Assembly: GCA_023701205.1 (NCBI GenBank) | Contig: JAMPXJ010000006.1 | Coordinates: forward strand, 22,404 to 86,403 | DNA length: 64,000 nt | Origin: Oligoflexia bacterium | GTDB taxonomy: Bacteria; Bdellovibrionota; UBA1018 | Reading direction: 5' to 3' | In this document: positions 25,468-34,450 of the stretch, one piece after another | Layout: each line of letters starts with the position of its first letter | How positions within the stretch are numbered: the first letter of the stretch is position 1 | Notes under the pieces: generated by a model | Seen by the model: the letters and a program-made list of their open reading frames with translations, nothing else | Database searches by the model: none | Told to the model about the DNA's origin: nothing | Program-made: the position numbers and the translations under genes

Positions 25468-26742
25468 CTACTTGCGGAACTTCAGCACGCCCTTGGCGAC
25501 CTTGATCTCCTGGCCGAACGCGGCAGCGACATAGACATCGCTTTCGTCCGCGGCCAGCGTCTGTCCAAGGCTGCCGTAAAAGGGCATATTGGCGTACACC
25601 GAATCCCAGACCGTGCTGCCCAACGCCGTGAGCCGGGCGGTATACACGCCGCAGCCCTCGTCCTTCGTTAGACACCGCTGGGTGGTCACGAAGAGGCTGC
25701 CATCGGAGTCGATGAGCAGGCCTTTGGGGTAAAGTGTCCCGGGGCGGCCGCTGAAGTCCGACGGAGGCAAGTAGAGGGTGATATGGCTCAGCTTGCCGAG
25801 GTCATCGGCCATGCCGATGAGCTCGTGGTTGTGGATCGGGTGGTAGGCGCCGATCGTGGAAGTCCCGTACGAGTAGATCCGGCCGTCGCGACCGAGGTTC
25901 AGGCTGCCGAAAAAGTATGGGAAAGTGATTCTGGTCTTCTCCGATCCGGTGAGGCCGTCGCGGACTTTGCGAAGGTTTCCGTGCTGCGTGTACAGCAGCC
26001 CGTTCTTGAAGACGATCGAAAGCGGGAAGAGCGTATTGTTGACGATGCTGGCGAAGTCCGAGATTTTCCCTGTCATCCAGGAGTAATCCGCGTAAGTGGC
26101 TGCCTGGGAGACGAGCACGGGCGCTTCGTCCTGCCGCCACTTCAAGGTGCCCGACGCATCGAACTTGAGGAAGAACGGCGAGACCGTCATGAAATGATAG
26201 GGACTCGAGGTGATGCCGTTGCCGAGGTATTCCCCGTCTTTTTCGGTGATCACATGGGTTCCGGCGAGGTAGATCTCGGAGCGGTCCGTCGCGATCGAGG
26301 CAAAGAAGAAATCGTCCTGCGCGATCGCCGCGTCGGCGGCGGCGCGGAGCTCCCGTGACCAGAGCAATACGCCCGTCGCGCTGGCTTTGACCATGAGCGC
26401 GGCGGCGCGCCTGGGGTTCTCCGGGTCCGAGAGCCCGCGGCCGATGAGCAGGATATTGTCCTGGTCGTCGAGCATCAGGCGCTCGAGCGCGCTAAAGGAG
26501 TCGGTCAACGCGCGGGTCGCCCAGAGCTTGCCTCCCGCAGGGGTGAACTTGAAGACCTTCCTGACGTAGTTCGCGCCGACGAGGCACTGCGCGGCGGCGA
26601 CGATGTTGCGGTCCTTGGCGACGGCCACGGCCTCGACGATGTGGCACTTCTCCCGCGAGAGAAGGACGCTCGGCGCCCGGGTCTCCGCGGACGCGGGTTG
26701 AACCGAACCTGCGACGGCCAGGAGCAAGGTAAAGAAAGTCAT
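25468..26742 (-). CDS. Secreted beta-propeller-like protein
   Basis: A 424-residue protein with signal peptide (FFTLLLAVAGSVQPASA, cleavage near residue 19). Mature segments repeat a pattern of short strands with VxKxDxxGxLxW, for example KASATGVLLWSRE, KFDASGTLKWRQDE and IDSDGSLFVTTQR. This is like PQQ or delta-60 type beta-propellers that read out stacked strands. Cysteines (CHIVEA, QCLVG, RCLTKDEGCG) may form disulfides. Function unknown. It is divergent from the membrane gene at 26819. Confidence 0.65.
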   Translation of the reverse strand: MTFFTLLLAVAGSVQPASAETRAPSVLLSREKCHIVEAVAVAKDRNIVAAAQCLVGANYVRKVFKFTPAGGKLWATRALTDSFSALERLMLDDQDNILLIGRGLSDPENPRRAAALMVKASATGVLLWSRELRAAADAAIAQDDFFFASIATDRSEIYLAGTHVITEKDGEYLGNGITSSPYHFMTVSPFFLKFDASGTLKWRQDEAPVLVSQAATYADYSWMTGKISDFASIVNNTLFPLSIVFKNGLLYTQHGNLRKVRDGLTGSEKTRITFPYFFGSLNLGRDGRIYSYGTSTIGAYHPIHNHELIGMADDLGKLSHITLYLPPSDFSGRPGTLYPKGLLIDSDGSLFVTTQRCLTKDEGCGVYTARLTALGSTVWDSVYANMPFYGSLGQTLAADESDVYVAAAFGQEIKVAKGVLKFRK

Positions 26743-26818
26743 GAGTTCCCCCGTAGGGGAGACGCGCCGGCGGAGGTTTTCGTTTCGGGTCGGCCCGCTT
26801 TCATGCTAACCGAGGAAA

Positions 26819-28693
26819 ATGGCCCGGAAATTCATCGCGAGTCCCGCCTCTTTCCTTCTCGGGATTCTCCTGCTGGGGGTCTACTGGTTTTCGATCCGCC
26901 CGCGCACCGGCGGCGCCGGTATCCCCGGCTTCGTCGAGGACATGTGCTACTGGGACATGTCCCGCACGCTCATGGCCGATCAGCTGCGGCAGTTCGGATC
27001 TCCCCGTTTCGTGACGGATCAGTTCATGACGCCGTCAGGCGCCTCAGTGCCTTACATGGCATGGTCGCTCGAAGGCGCATGGGTCGGCGCGTACGCATGG
27101 CTCCGGAACCGCGACTTTCCCTTCCTCTGGTTCTGGACACTGCTCTCTTTTCTGGGGACCTATCTGGGCGCAGGCTTTCTGCTCGGCAGGATCGGGCTCT
27201 CCGCGCGCGCGCGGTGGCTCGCGGCCGCGGCGATCGTCGTCTTCCACGTGCCCCGGCATTTCAAGGCCTGGCATCATGCCGAGCATCTCTTCCAGCACTG
27301 GTTCGTCTGGAGCCTCCTGCTCGACGCGTGGATCTGGAGCCGCTTCGTGCGCGAGCGACGCTGGGCGCTCTCGCTTGAGGCGTGGCGCGGCTTCTGCCTG
27401 GTCGGGATGCTCGGGATCGCGGGCTACTACTGGGGGCCGCTGATCCTGGAATGGGCGCTCGTGCGCGGGGCGATGCTCTGGATCGCGACCGCGGATCGGC
27501 GCGCGCGGGCTCCGGGCGTCGCAATCGAGTGGGATTTCCGGAAGTGGCTCCTGCCGCTGAGTCTGATCGCGCTTTGGCTCGTCCCGGTTTTGCGCTGGTT
27601 TACTCCGCTGGCCGAAGAGGCGCGGAAGCTCGGGAACGTCGAACAGGGTCTTTGGTATTTCACGAGCCCGTTCTATTTTCTGCGCCCGCTCTGGTATGAC
27701 GCGATCTTCTGGTGGAAGGGGCTGCTGCAGGGCATTCCGGGAGGGACACCCGCGATGGCGCGCGGAGAGACGATCGTGAGCGTAGGCTGGCTCGTTCTCG
27801 TGCCCTGGCTCGCGGCGCTTTTTCTCGTGCGCCGCAGACGGGGCGGCCCCGGCTTCCGTCTCGCGGCGCCATTCGCGATCCTGACGGCGATGGCGATTCT
27901 TTATTTCGGCGTTTACACTTTCTTCTACCATACGCTTTTGCAGGCGGTGGTTCCGTTCATGTCGTTCTTTCGCGTGGCCAGCCGCTGGGGACTGCTTCTG
28001 CCGCAGCTTCTCGCGGTCACGATCGTGCTGGCCTGGCCAGAGCTTCAGGAGGGGGCGAAGCGGCTTTGGGCGAGGCTTCCTCGATCCGGCCGCGTCACGC
28101 TGGGCGCGATCGCGTTGATGCTGGCCTTGCTTGAGCTGAGCTGGCTCGGGTATCCCACGCGCCAGATGCCGCCGCTTTCACGTTCCATGCAGGCGCTCTT
28201 GCAGGGCGTGGCCGAGAGTCCCGGCACGAGCGTGCTGAATCTTCCCTTCTGCGTGGCCGGGGGCAACGGAGTATGCACCGAGGAGCAGTGCCCGCAGTAC
28301 CCGGAGTCGACCGCGGGGGAGTGCCTCAGGATCTGGCATGGCAAAAAGGTTTACGGCCTCTATCAGTCGCGGATGACTCCCGCGCATTGCGCGATCTATC
28401 GCCGCACTCCCTATACGGAATGGTTCGCGGCGTGGCGGGAGAACCGCTGCTTTTCGCCGGCGGAATGGGACGGCTTCTGCGGCCATCTCCGGGAGCGGAC
28501 CGAGCTCTCGGCCGTGCTCGTGTACCCGGATATCTGGAAAGCGGCAGGCAGGCCCGAGTGCCTGGCGGAATTCGAACGGCGGCTCGGTCCCGCGCGCGGG
28601 CAGAGCGCGTTCCCGATCGTGCCGTCTCCGGGCGGACAGGATCGCACGCAGACGCGGTTGCTGTGGTTCGGGGCGCGTTGCGGGGGAAGTTAG
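26819..28693 (+). CDS. Polytopic membrane protein, GT-C glycosyltransferase-like
   Basis: A 624-residue integral membrane protein with about ten hydrophobic helices and a C-terminal soluble domain containing several cysteines (CVAGGNGVCTEEQCPQY, CFSPAEWDGFCGHL). The N-terminus has a first periplasmic loop with EDMCYWDM and a late FVTDQFMTPSG. This resembles GT-C type glycosyltransferases that use lipid-linked sugars, but I see no decisive motif. Divergent from 25468; followed 66 bases later by the desaturase gene. Confidence 0.55.
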   Translation: MARKFIASPASFLLGILLLGVYWFSIRPRTGGAGIPGFVEDMCYWDMSRTLMADQLRQFGSPRFVTDQFMTPSGASVPYMAWSLEGAWVGAYAWLRNRDFPFLWFWTLLSFLGTYLGAGFLLGRIGLSARARWLAAAAIVVFHVPRHFKAWHHAEHLFQHWFVWSLLLDAWIWSRFVRERRWALSLEAWRGFCLVGMLGIAGYYWGPLILEWALVRGAMLWIATADRRARAPGVAIEWDFRKWLLPLSLIALWLVPVLRWFTPLAEEARKLGNVEQGLWYFTSPFYFLRPLWYDAIFWWKGLLQGIPGGTPAMARGETIVSVGWLVLVPWLAALFLVRRRRGGPGFRLAAPFAILTAMAILYFGVYTFFYHTLLQAVVPFMSFFRVASRWGLLLPQLLAVTIVLAWPELQEGAKRLWARLPRSGRVTLGAIALMLALLELSWLGYPTRQMPPLSRSMQALLQGVAESPGTSVLNLPFCVAGGNGVCTEEQCPQYPESTAGECLRIWHGKKVYGLYQSRMTPAHCAIYRRTPYTEWFAAWRENRCFSPAEWDGFCGHLRERTELSAVLVYPDIWKAAGRPECLAEFERRLGPARGQSAFPIVPSPGGQDRTQTRLLWFGARCGGS

Positions 28694-28759
28694 GTGTGTC
28701 TTCGCGGCCACAATCCGGGGGGGGTTTAAGTAAATCCAGGAGATGGTCGAAATGGAACT

Positions 28760-29761
28760 ATGGAAGGAATTTCTGGGAACCGTGAGGAGAGTGCGAGGAT
28801 ACGGGCGGAGCTGGCCCGCTTCGCAGAACCGGAAGATCGATCGGCCTGGCTGCAGCTAGCTACCACGGTCCCGCCCTATTTGGCCTTGGGAACGCTGATG
28901 GGCTGGAGCTGCTCCCGCTCGATCGTGGCGACGCTCGCTCTGGGAGCGCTCGCGGGAATGTTTTTGGTCAGGACTTTCATCCTGCAGCATGACTGCGCGC
29001 ACTATTCGCTCTTTCGCTCCCGGCGTATCAACGAGACGGTGGGCTGTACCCTGGCGCTTCTCACATTCACGCCGTTCCATAACTGGCGGATCGTGCATAA
29101 TCTGCATCATGCGACCTCAGGGGACCTGGATCGCAGGAATCAGGGAGACATTTGGCTCATGACGGTCGAAGAGTACCTGCGATCGGACTGGCTGAGGCGA
29201 ACCGGATATCGGCTTTTCAGAAACCCGCTCTTTCTCTTTGGGCTGGGGCCGAGCTTGTACTTCCTGGTGCGCCGCCGGTTTCCGGTGAAGCTGGCTCCGA
29301 CCCTGAAACAGGAAATTCGAAACGTACACCTCACGAACATCGCGCTCTTCGTCTTTTACGGAACACTTTGCTGGTCGTTGGGGCCGTGGAGGCTAGCCAT
29401 GGTCCTGTTGCCGATCGTCGTGACAGGGTCGTCGGTAGGGACATGGCTATTCTATATTCAGCATCAGTTTGAGACGGGCTATTGGAGGCGTTCTGAAAAA
29501 TGGGATGCCTTCGAAGCAAGTCTTTCGGGCAGCTCCTACTATGAGCTGCCGGCCTGGCTGAACTGGTTCACGGCGGACATTGCCGTTCATCACATCCATC
29601 ACCTTGATTGTCGCGTTCCGAATTATCGGCTGAGAGATGCAATGCGGGAAATTCCGGGGCTTGAGCCGCGGCGAACCCTGCGATTGCGCGAGAGTCTGGG
29701 CATGACCAGGCTTAAGCTCTGGGATGAAAGGTCCGGGAAGCTCGTGGGATTTCCGCGATGA
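28760..29761 (+). CDS. Membrane fatty acid desaturase
   Basis: A 333-residue membrane desaturase. The three histidine boxes are HDCAH (77-81), HNLHH (113-117) and HHIHH (277-281), the set that binds the di-iron centre of acyl-lipid/acyl-CoA desaturases. Hydrophobic pairs lie at about 40-70, 95-108 and 195-235. It introduces a double bond into acyl chains, adjusting membrane fluidity. Its stop overlaps the next gene (ATGA). The upstream gap of about 66 bases holds the likely ribosome site. Confidence 0.92.
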   Translation: MEGISGNREESARIRAELARFAEPEDRSAWLQLATTVPPYLALGTLMGWSCSRSIVATLALGALAGMFLVRTFILQHDCAHYSLFRSRRINETVGCTLALLTFTPFHNWRIVHNLHHATSGDLDRRNQGDIWLMTVEEYLRSDWLRRTGYRLFRNPLFLFGLGPSLYFLVRRRFPVKLAPTLKQEIRNVHLTNIALFVFYGTLCWSLGPWRLAMVLLPIVVTGSSVGTWLFYIQHQFETGYWRRSEKWDAFEASLSGSSYYELPAWLNWFTADIAVHHIHHLDCRVPNYRLRDAMREIPGLEPRRTLRLRESLGMTRLKLWDERSGKLVGFPR

Positions 29762-30771
29762 GCCGGCGAGACGCTTCGGTTCTTTCGACGGTAGGGCACG
29801 AGCTGCTGGGTTTGAGCCGAAAATCTTCGGAGAAGCGGCACGATCTCTTTTTCAGGAAGGGCTGGGGCGATGCGCGGGTGCTGGAGGAACTCAGTCGCGC
29901 AGGCTTTATGGCGGGGCCGGCAAAGAGCGGGGAAATTAGATGGAAGGCGCGCGAGACGCGGCTCAAGGGGATTTCGCTCGACGGTACCTTCGAAAGCCCG
30001 CTCGCGGCGTTCCTTCCCGGGGAAGCCAAAGAGGGACGCGTGCGGGCTTACCTGCCGAAGGAAGTCGATGGGCTGACTCCCGTTTACGTGCTTTTCGCCA
30101 TGACTGGGGAGGAGGGGTTCAAGACGCGGATCGGCGCGTTCTCGAGGCCTCTTCTCGAACTGGGCATCGGCACTCTGTTGCTGGAGAATCCCTACTATGG
30201 CCTGAGACGCGATCAAGGGCAGACGAGCGTGATGCTTGACCGGGTCCAGGACATGCTGACGATGTCCGTTGCCGCGGTGGAGGAGGGGAAGTTTCTCGTG
30301 AGCGCCCTGAGGCGCGCCGGATTCAAAAGGATCGGCGTCGCCGGGAGCAGCCAGGGGGGGATGGTGGCTGCGGTTGTGGGATGCCTTGTCGCGGAGCCCC
30401 TCGCGGTCGCGATCAGCCTGGCGGCCCATTCGCCAGAGGTGATTTTTACCGAAGGACTCCTGCGCTCGTTCGTCGATTGGGAGGCGTTGGGACTCTCGTC
30501 TCCCGAGGAGGGCGTCGCGCGCTTCAAGGCGCTCTTCGGCGGAGGTGACGTGACAGCCTTGCCCGGGCTCGTGCGTCCCGAAGCGGCAAGGATCATCGGG
30601 GCCCGCCGGGATCTCGTTGTTCCAGGGCATTCCGTGAGGAAGATCCATCAAGCATGGCCGGGCTCCCGGCTGTCCTGGCTGCCCGGCACTCACGTCACGT
30701 CTCTCGCCTTGCATGTGCCGGCCTTCCGGAGATCGCTCGTGGAGTCGATGGAGGCATTGTCCGGGCGTTAG
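29758..30771 (+). CDS. Alpha/beta hydrolase, ABHD18-like (DUF2048 type)
   Basis: A 337-residue hydrolase. LLENPYYGLRRDQGQ (about 141-155) is the hallmark of the ABHD18/DUF2048 family. The nucleophile elbow is GVAGSSQGGM (Ser198), an Asp lies in GARRDLVVPG, and LPGTHVTS supplies the His of the triad. ABHD18-type proteins are best known from eukaryotes and are thought to act on lipids. Translation is coupled to the desaturase by an ATGA overlap, which supports a joint lipid-modifying role. The natural substrate is not shown by sequence. Confidence 0.82.
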   Translation: MSRRDASVLSTVGHELLGLSRKSSEKRHDLFFRKGWGDARVLEELSRAGFMAGPAKSGEIRWKARETRLKGISLDGTFESPLAAFLPGEAKEGRVRAYLPKEVDGLTPVYVLFAMTGEEGFKTRIGAFSRPLLELGIGTLLLENPYYGLRRDQGQTSVMLDRVQDMLTMSVAAVEEGKFLVSALRRAGFKRIGVAGSSQGGMVAAVVGCLVAEPLAVAISLAAHSPEVIFTEGLLRSFVDWEALGLSSPEEGVARFKALFGGGDVTALPGLVRPEAARIIGARRDLVVPGHSVRKIHQAWPGSRLSWLPGTHVTSLALHVPAFRRSLVESMEALSGR

Positions 30772-30787
30772 TCCCGTGCCCTGGACC

Positions 30788-32230
30788 TCAAGGAGTCTCC
30801 GAGTTCCCGGCGATCTCCCGGAAACGCAGGGAGCAAGCCTGTATCGGACGTTCCAGTACCAACAGCTGGGCCGCTCCGAGAAGCTCGATGAGTGCCATCC
30901 GGAGCGCCCCTTTCGGGACGATGCCCCCTTCGGCGAGCTTGGACAGCAGAATGCGCGCTTCCTCCTCGCCGAATTGGCTGCGCAAGGCGCGTGCAAACGA
31001 AGTTTGGGTAAGCTCGCCGCGGAAGTGTTCGGCAGGAAGCAGACGGAGAAAACGTCGCATGGACGCGATGAGAGCGTTCCCTCCGCGGAGCGCGGAGTTG
31101 AGGATCTGTTCGATCGCGCGGCGATCGCCCACTGAAAGCGGCTCTCGTTGCTTTAGGAGAAGCGTGGCGGCCATGATGCGCGTATCGAGGTCGGGATCCC
31201 GAAGCAGCGGGCGGATGCCGGAATCGAGGAACTTCTCCCCGAAATTTCCGGCATCGCTGTCTAGAAGCGCCAGGACATATCGTTTCTCGGCGTCGGTTCC
31301 GGAGGTGAGAAACGGCAGTGAGGCTTCGTTGCGTGCGGTCCGTTCGCCCCGGAGCCTGAGCGCCGCTCTGGGTGCCTCCTTGGCATGGAGCGCGAGCTCT
31401 TCGCGCGGGATCGATTGCCGCTGGGCGCTCGTGAGCGAACGAACGCGGCCTTCTGCGATCCGTCCGAATTCTCCGCCATGGGGGGCGCTTGCGAGCTCCT
31501 CGAGGAGCTTCGGGCTGAACCGCTCGTCCGGAAGAGTCCAGAGAATCATCTCCGCGACGCGAGGCTGAGCGCCGGGAACACCCCGAAGACCAGCCCGGAA
31601 ATTCTCGAGGAGTATCGCTTCGAGCGCGTCCGCGTCCTTGGTCAAGAGCGGCGGCCGGACCACTCGCAAGAAGGCATCGGCCGCGGTCGTGCGGCGTTTG
31701 AGATCCCCGCGCGAGAGCCAGCTACGGATACTGTCGGCGAGCGCGGGCTCGGAGGCGAGAAGATCGTTCTTGCCAGCGGCGAAACGGATGAAGGCGAAAG
31801 CCTGATCGATGAGCTCGGGGTCGCCCGAGCGAAGGACCTCGTGGATGACGGTCGCCGGGGGGCGCCCGGTGAAAAGTAGCTGTTGCAGCCGTGCGGGAGC
31901 GTCAGTCTCCGCGAGCAGGCGCTTTGCCGCCGCCAGGGTTTCGGCGGTGCCCGCGCGAGCGCTCGCGGCCTCAAAGGCGCTTCGAAATTCCCCATCTTCG
32001 ATGAGCCTCACCTTCAGCGCGTCAAGGGTTACGGCACGCGGGCCGCTGCGCTGGAGGTCGGCGAGCTGGAGGAGGAGCGTATCCAGGCGTTCGGAGTCGC
32101 TCGCCAGGGCGGGCGAGCCCAACTCGGAACCCTGCCCGACGAGCTGAGGCGACAGGGGCTCCTGGGCCCTGGTCGGGGACGAAACGAGCGCGGCGAGCAG
32201 TGAGATGAGAAGCAGACCGGGACGCATCAT
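30788..32230 (-). CDS. Secreted HEAT-repeat-like protein of unknown function
   Basis: A 480-residue protein with signal peptide (LLLISLLAALVSSPTRAQ, cut about residue 19). The rest is a series of paired helices, rich in Leu, Ala, Glu and Arg (for example AFIRFAAGKNDLLASEPALADSIRSWL and LALHAKEAPRAALRLR), suggesting a HEAT/ARM-type solenoid. ATG 32230 follows AAGAGAAG; upstream codons (to 32293) are less likely. A damaged copy of its middle part survives at 34337-34450. Its function is unknown, and it probably acts as a protein-binding scaffold in the periplasm. Confidence 0.65.
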   Translation of the reverse strand: MMRPGLLLISLLAALVSSPTRAQEPLSPQLVGQGSELGSPALASDSERLDTLLLQLADLQRSGPRAVTLDALKVRLIEDGEFRSAFEAASARAGTAETLAAAKRLLAETDAPARLQQLLFTGRPPATVIHEVLRSGDPELIDQAFAFIRFAAGKNDLLASEPALADSIRSWLSRGDLKRRTTAADAFLRVVRPPLLTKDADALEAILLENFRAGLRGVPGAQPRVAEMILWTLPDERFSPKLLEELASAPHGGEFGRIAEGRVRSLTSAQRQSIPREELALHAKEAPRAALRLRGERTARNEASLPFLTSGTDAEKRYVLALLDSDAGNFGEKFLDSGIRPLLRDPDLDTRIMAATLLLKQREPLSVGDRRAIEQILNSALRGGNALIASMRRFLRLLPAEHFRGELTQTSFARALRSQFGEEEARILLSKLAEGGIVPKGALRMALIELLGAAQLLVLERPIQACSLRFREIAGNSETP

Positions 32231-32444
32231 CTTCTCTTCGGAAGTTCGGCGTTTAAGATGAGATTGCGAGGTTTTGTCGCGCTGAGTTAGCAATGGAGAT
32301 GAGGCAGCGAGGCCGTTAATAGCAAACAGGGTCTCCAGCTGTCTAAGGCTTAGACAGAGGTCCTCGCATTTCGTCTTCCAGGACGGCTATAGCATGTTGG
32401 GTACATGCAACATCACTGGAGCGCGTCTTGCTTAATTCAATACC

Positions 32445-34232
32445 ATGAATTTCCTTAGTGGCTTCTTGATCGCTTTCGTGGCTATCAACCTGTCTGGCTG
32501 CCTGGAGTCGCGCTCGTTGATCCGTCAACGCCCAGCCGCGGGAGGTCCGGCCTCGGAGAGTGTCTACGGCGTGAGCTTTGCCGTCGCCGGCGGCTCCACC
32601 CCGCTTTCCGTCTGCGAATCGCTCCGCTCCCTGAGCAGCGGCGCGCAGGACGCCTCCGCGCCGCTGCAGCAGTGCATCGACTCCGCAAGCGATGGCGCGG
32701 TGATCGCGCTTCCTCCGGGGCGTTATCGGATCGCCCATGGGATCACGCTTTCCAAGCGGGTGCTCCTGGCCTCCGAAGGTCTTGATCCCGCCGCTCCAAG
32801 GTGCGAAGCGAACGGGGATGCCCGGTGCGCCGAGCTTTTCGCGGCCGCGGCGCTTTATTCGATGGGCGGCCTGATCCGCATGACCGCCCCGGGTGCGGGG
32901 ATCGATCACGTCATCATCAATGGCAATCGCACTGAGCGGCAGGGCAGCGCCGCGCAGAAGGCCTGTCAAGACGCCAAGACCGGTTACGGCTACAATATGC
33001 AGCTCGCCTGCGCGGACTGCTCATTCACCAACAGTGTTTCGAAGCTCGCGCTTTGCGGGACCGGGATGGAAGTGGCGGGTTTCCAGCCGAGGATCCGAAT
33101 CGAGCGCAGCACCTTCGCGTTCAACGGCCGCCACGACGCGCGGATGCTCTGGGCCGACGGATTGACCGTGCATGACTCGGCCGACGCGAACATCTCGGAC
33201 AACGAGTTCCGGGACAATACCGACGTGGATTTCATCTTCGGGGGCTGCCAGAACTGCCGGATCCAGCGCAACGCGATTTTTCATTCGGATGACTTCGCCT
33301 CCGCGAGCTTCGTTGCGCTCCATCTGCAAAGCTGGCCGGGAGGCACGAGCGGAAACTTCACCGGTTCCGATATCTCCCAAAACACCGTCGACTGCGGCCC
33401 GAAGCGCCGCTGCGGCTTTGGGCTCTTCGTCGGCGGGGATCCCTGGTACGCGTCGACGGTCTACGGCGGCTCAGTCCACGACAACCAGGTCGTGAACGCC
33501 CAGCAGGGCGTGGTCGTCGACAAGACGACGGGCTCGGTCGAGTTCTACGACAACTTCTCGCGGAACGCCGGGGGCGGGACGAAGGCGTCCTGCGGCTTCC
33601 GGTCCACTTCGGATTACAGTATTTCGCCCGAGTCCGTGCTGGATCGCTCCAAGGACCGGGTTCCAACGGAAAGCTACTCGCAGGCGAACTGGGATGGCTG
33701 TATCCCGAATTTTTACGACTGGGTGGCACCCGAGACCGAGCCCGCGCCGGTCGCCGATTCCATTCAGCTGCAGGTACGGCGCGCCTATCGTGAAATCCTT
33801 CTTCGTGAGGTCGATGCCTCCGGTCTGGCGACCTGGAGCGACTACCTGAGCAGGGGTAATTCCTATGGCAGCCTCATTCGCCTTCTTCTGGCGAGCGATG
33901 AAGGCTTGCAGGTGCTGGTCAACCAGGCCTATCGGGAGCTTTTTGGCCGTGATGCGGATCCCACGGGACTCACGGCGCATGTCAGGTACCTGAAAAGCGG
34001 CGCCACGCTCAACGAACTGTACTCGGTGCTGGCCAAGAGCCCCGAAGGGGTGAGCCAGGGCGCTGATCCCGTCAGCGGCGCGATTCGGGGCTTTTACCAT
34101 ACGGTATTGGGACGCGAGCCGGATGCCGACGGTTTCGCGTATCATGTGAATTCCGCTCGGCAAGGACTGCCTTTGCGCACGATCCTGTTGAATTTCGCGC
34201 TCAGCCCCGAGGCGTTGGCGCGGAGCCTGTGA
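32445..34232 (+). CDS. Lipoprotein with right-handed beta-helix and C-terminal DUF4214 repeats
   Basis: A 595-residue protein with lipobox INLSGC (Cys19). The middle (about 70-420) has the stacked short strands and Asn/Asp/Gly turns of a pectate-lyase-like right-handed beta-helix (IDHVIINGNRTE, SDNEFRDNTDVDFIFGGCQNCRIQRN, GGSVHDNQVVNAQQGVVVD). The last 160 residues hold three DUF4214-type units (VRRAYREILLREVDASGL, LVNQAYRELFGRDADPTGL, GFYHTVLGREPDADGF). DUF4214 is found in secreted and S-layer-like proteins of bacteria. Probably a cell-surface carbohydrate-active or adhesive protein. Confidence 0.8.
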   Translation: MNFLSGFLIAFVAINLSGCLESRSLIRQRPAAGGPASESVYGVSFAVAGGSTPLSVCESLRSLSSGAQDASAPLQQCIDSASDGAVIALPPGRYRIAHGITLSKRVLLASEGLDPAAPRCEANGDARCAELFAAAALYSMGGLIRMTAPGAGIDHVIINGNRTERQGSAAQKACQDAKTGYGYNMQLACADCSFTNSVSKLALCGTGMEVAGFQPRIRIERSTFAFNGRHDARMLWADGLTVHDSADANISDNEFRDNTDVDFIFGGCQNCRIQRNAIFHSDDFASASFVALHLQSWPGGTSGNFTGSDISQNTVDCGPKRRCGFGLFVGGDPWYASTVYGGSVHDNQVVNAQQGVVVDKTTGSVEFYDNFSRNAGGGTKASCGFRSTSDYSISPESVLDRSKDRVPTESYSQANWDGCIPNFYDWVAPETEPAPVADSIQLQVRRAYREILLREVDASGLATWSDYLSRGNSYGSLIRLLLASDEGLQVLVNQAYRELFGRDADPTGLTAHVRYLKSGATLNELYSVLAKSPEGVSQGADPVSGAIRGFYHTVLGREPDADGFAYHVNSARQGLPLRTILLNFALSPEALARSL

Positions 34233-34336
34233 TCCGCGGACCTTTCACGGGACTGACCTGCTTTCACTGCCCGGAGTGCGTTTCACCATGCCGAACTCGG
34301 TTCCGATAAAGTTCGCCGGTTCTTACTCGTGGTTTC

Positions 34337-34450
34337 GTGGCATTTGAGGCCCCCGCGTCCAAGCCAAGCGCGGATGCTGCCGGCGAGCACGGGCTCGGCG
34401 GCAATCAGATCATTCTTGCTCGCGGCAGCGAAGGAGCCGGCGATCCTTTC
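34337..34450 (-). pseudogene. Fragment of a second copy of the HEAT-like gene at 30788
   Basis: Read on the - strand, this stretch translates to a segment matching the middle of the protein encoded at 30788-32230: FAAASKNDLIAAEPVLAG versus FAAGKNDLLASEPALAD, followed by SIRAWLGRGGLK versus SIRSWLSRGDLK. The match covers about 35 residues; no start or flanking homology is seen. It lies directly downstream of the ankyrin gene in the same frame, separated by that gene's stop codon, so it may be the relic of a fused or rearranged paralogue. Confidence 0.7.

Noticed and set aside
34276..34318. CCATGCCGAACTCGG and nearby bases resembling the loop C region of 5S rRNA
   Set aside because: Only about 10 to 15 bases match; flanking helices and the rest of a 5S molecule cannot be drawn, and a gene remnant begins right after it.
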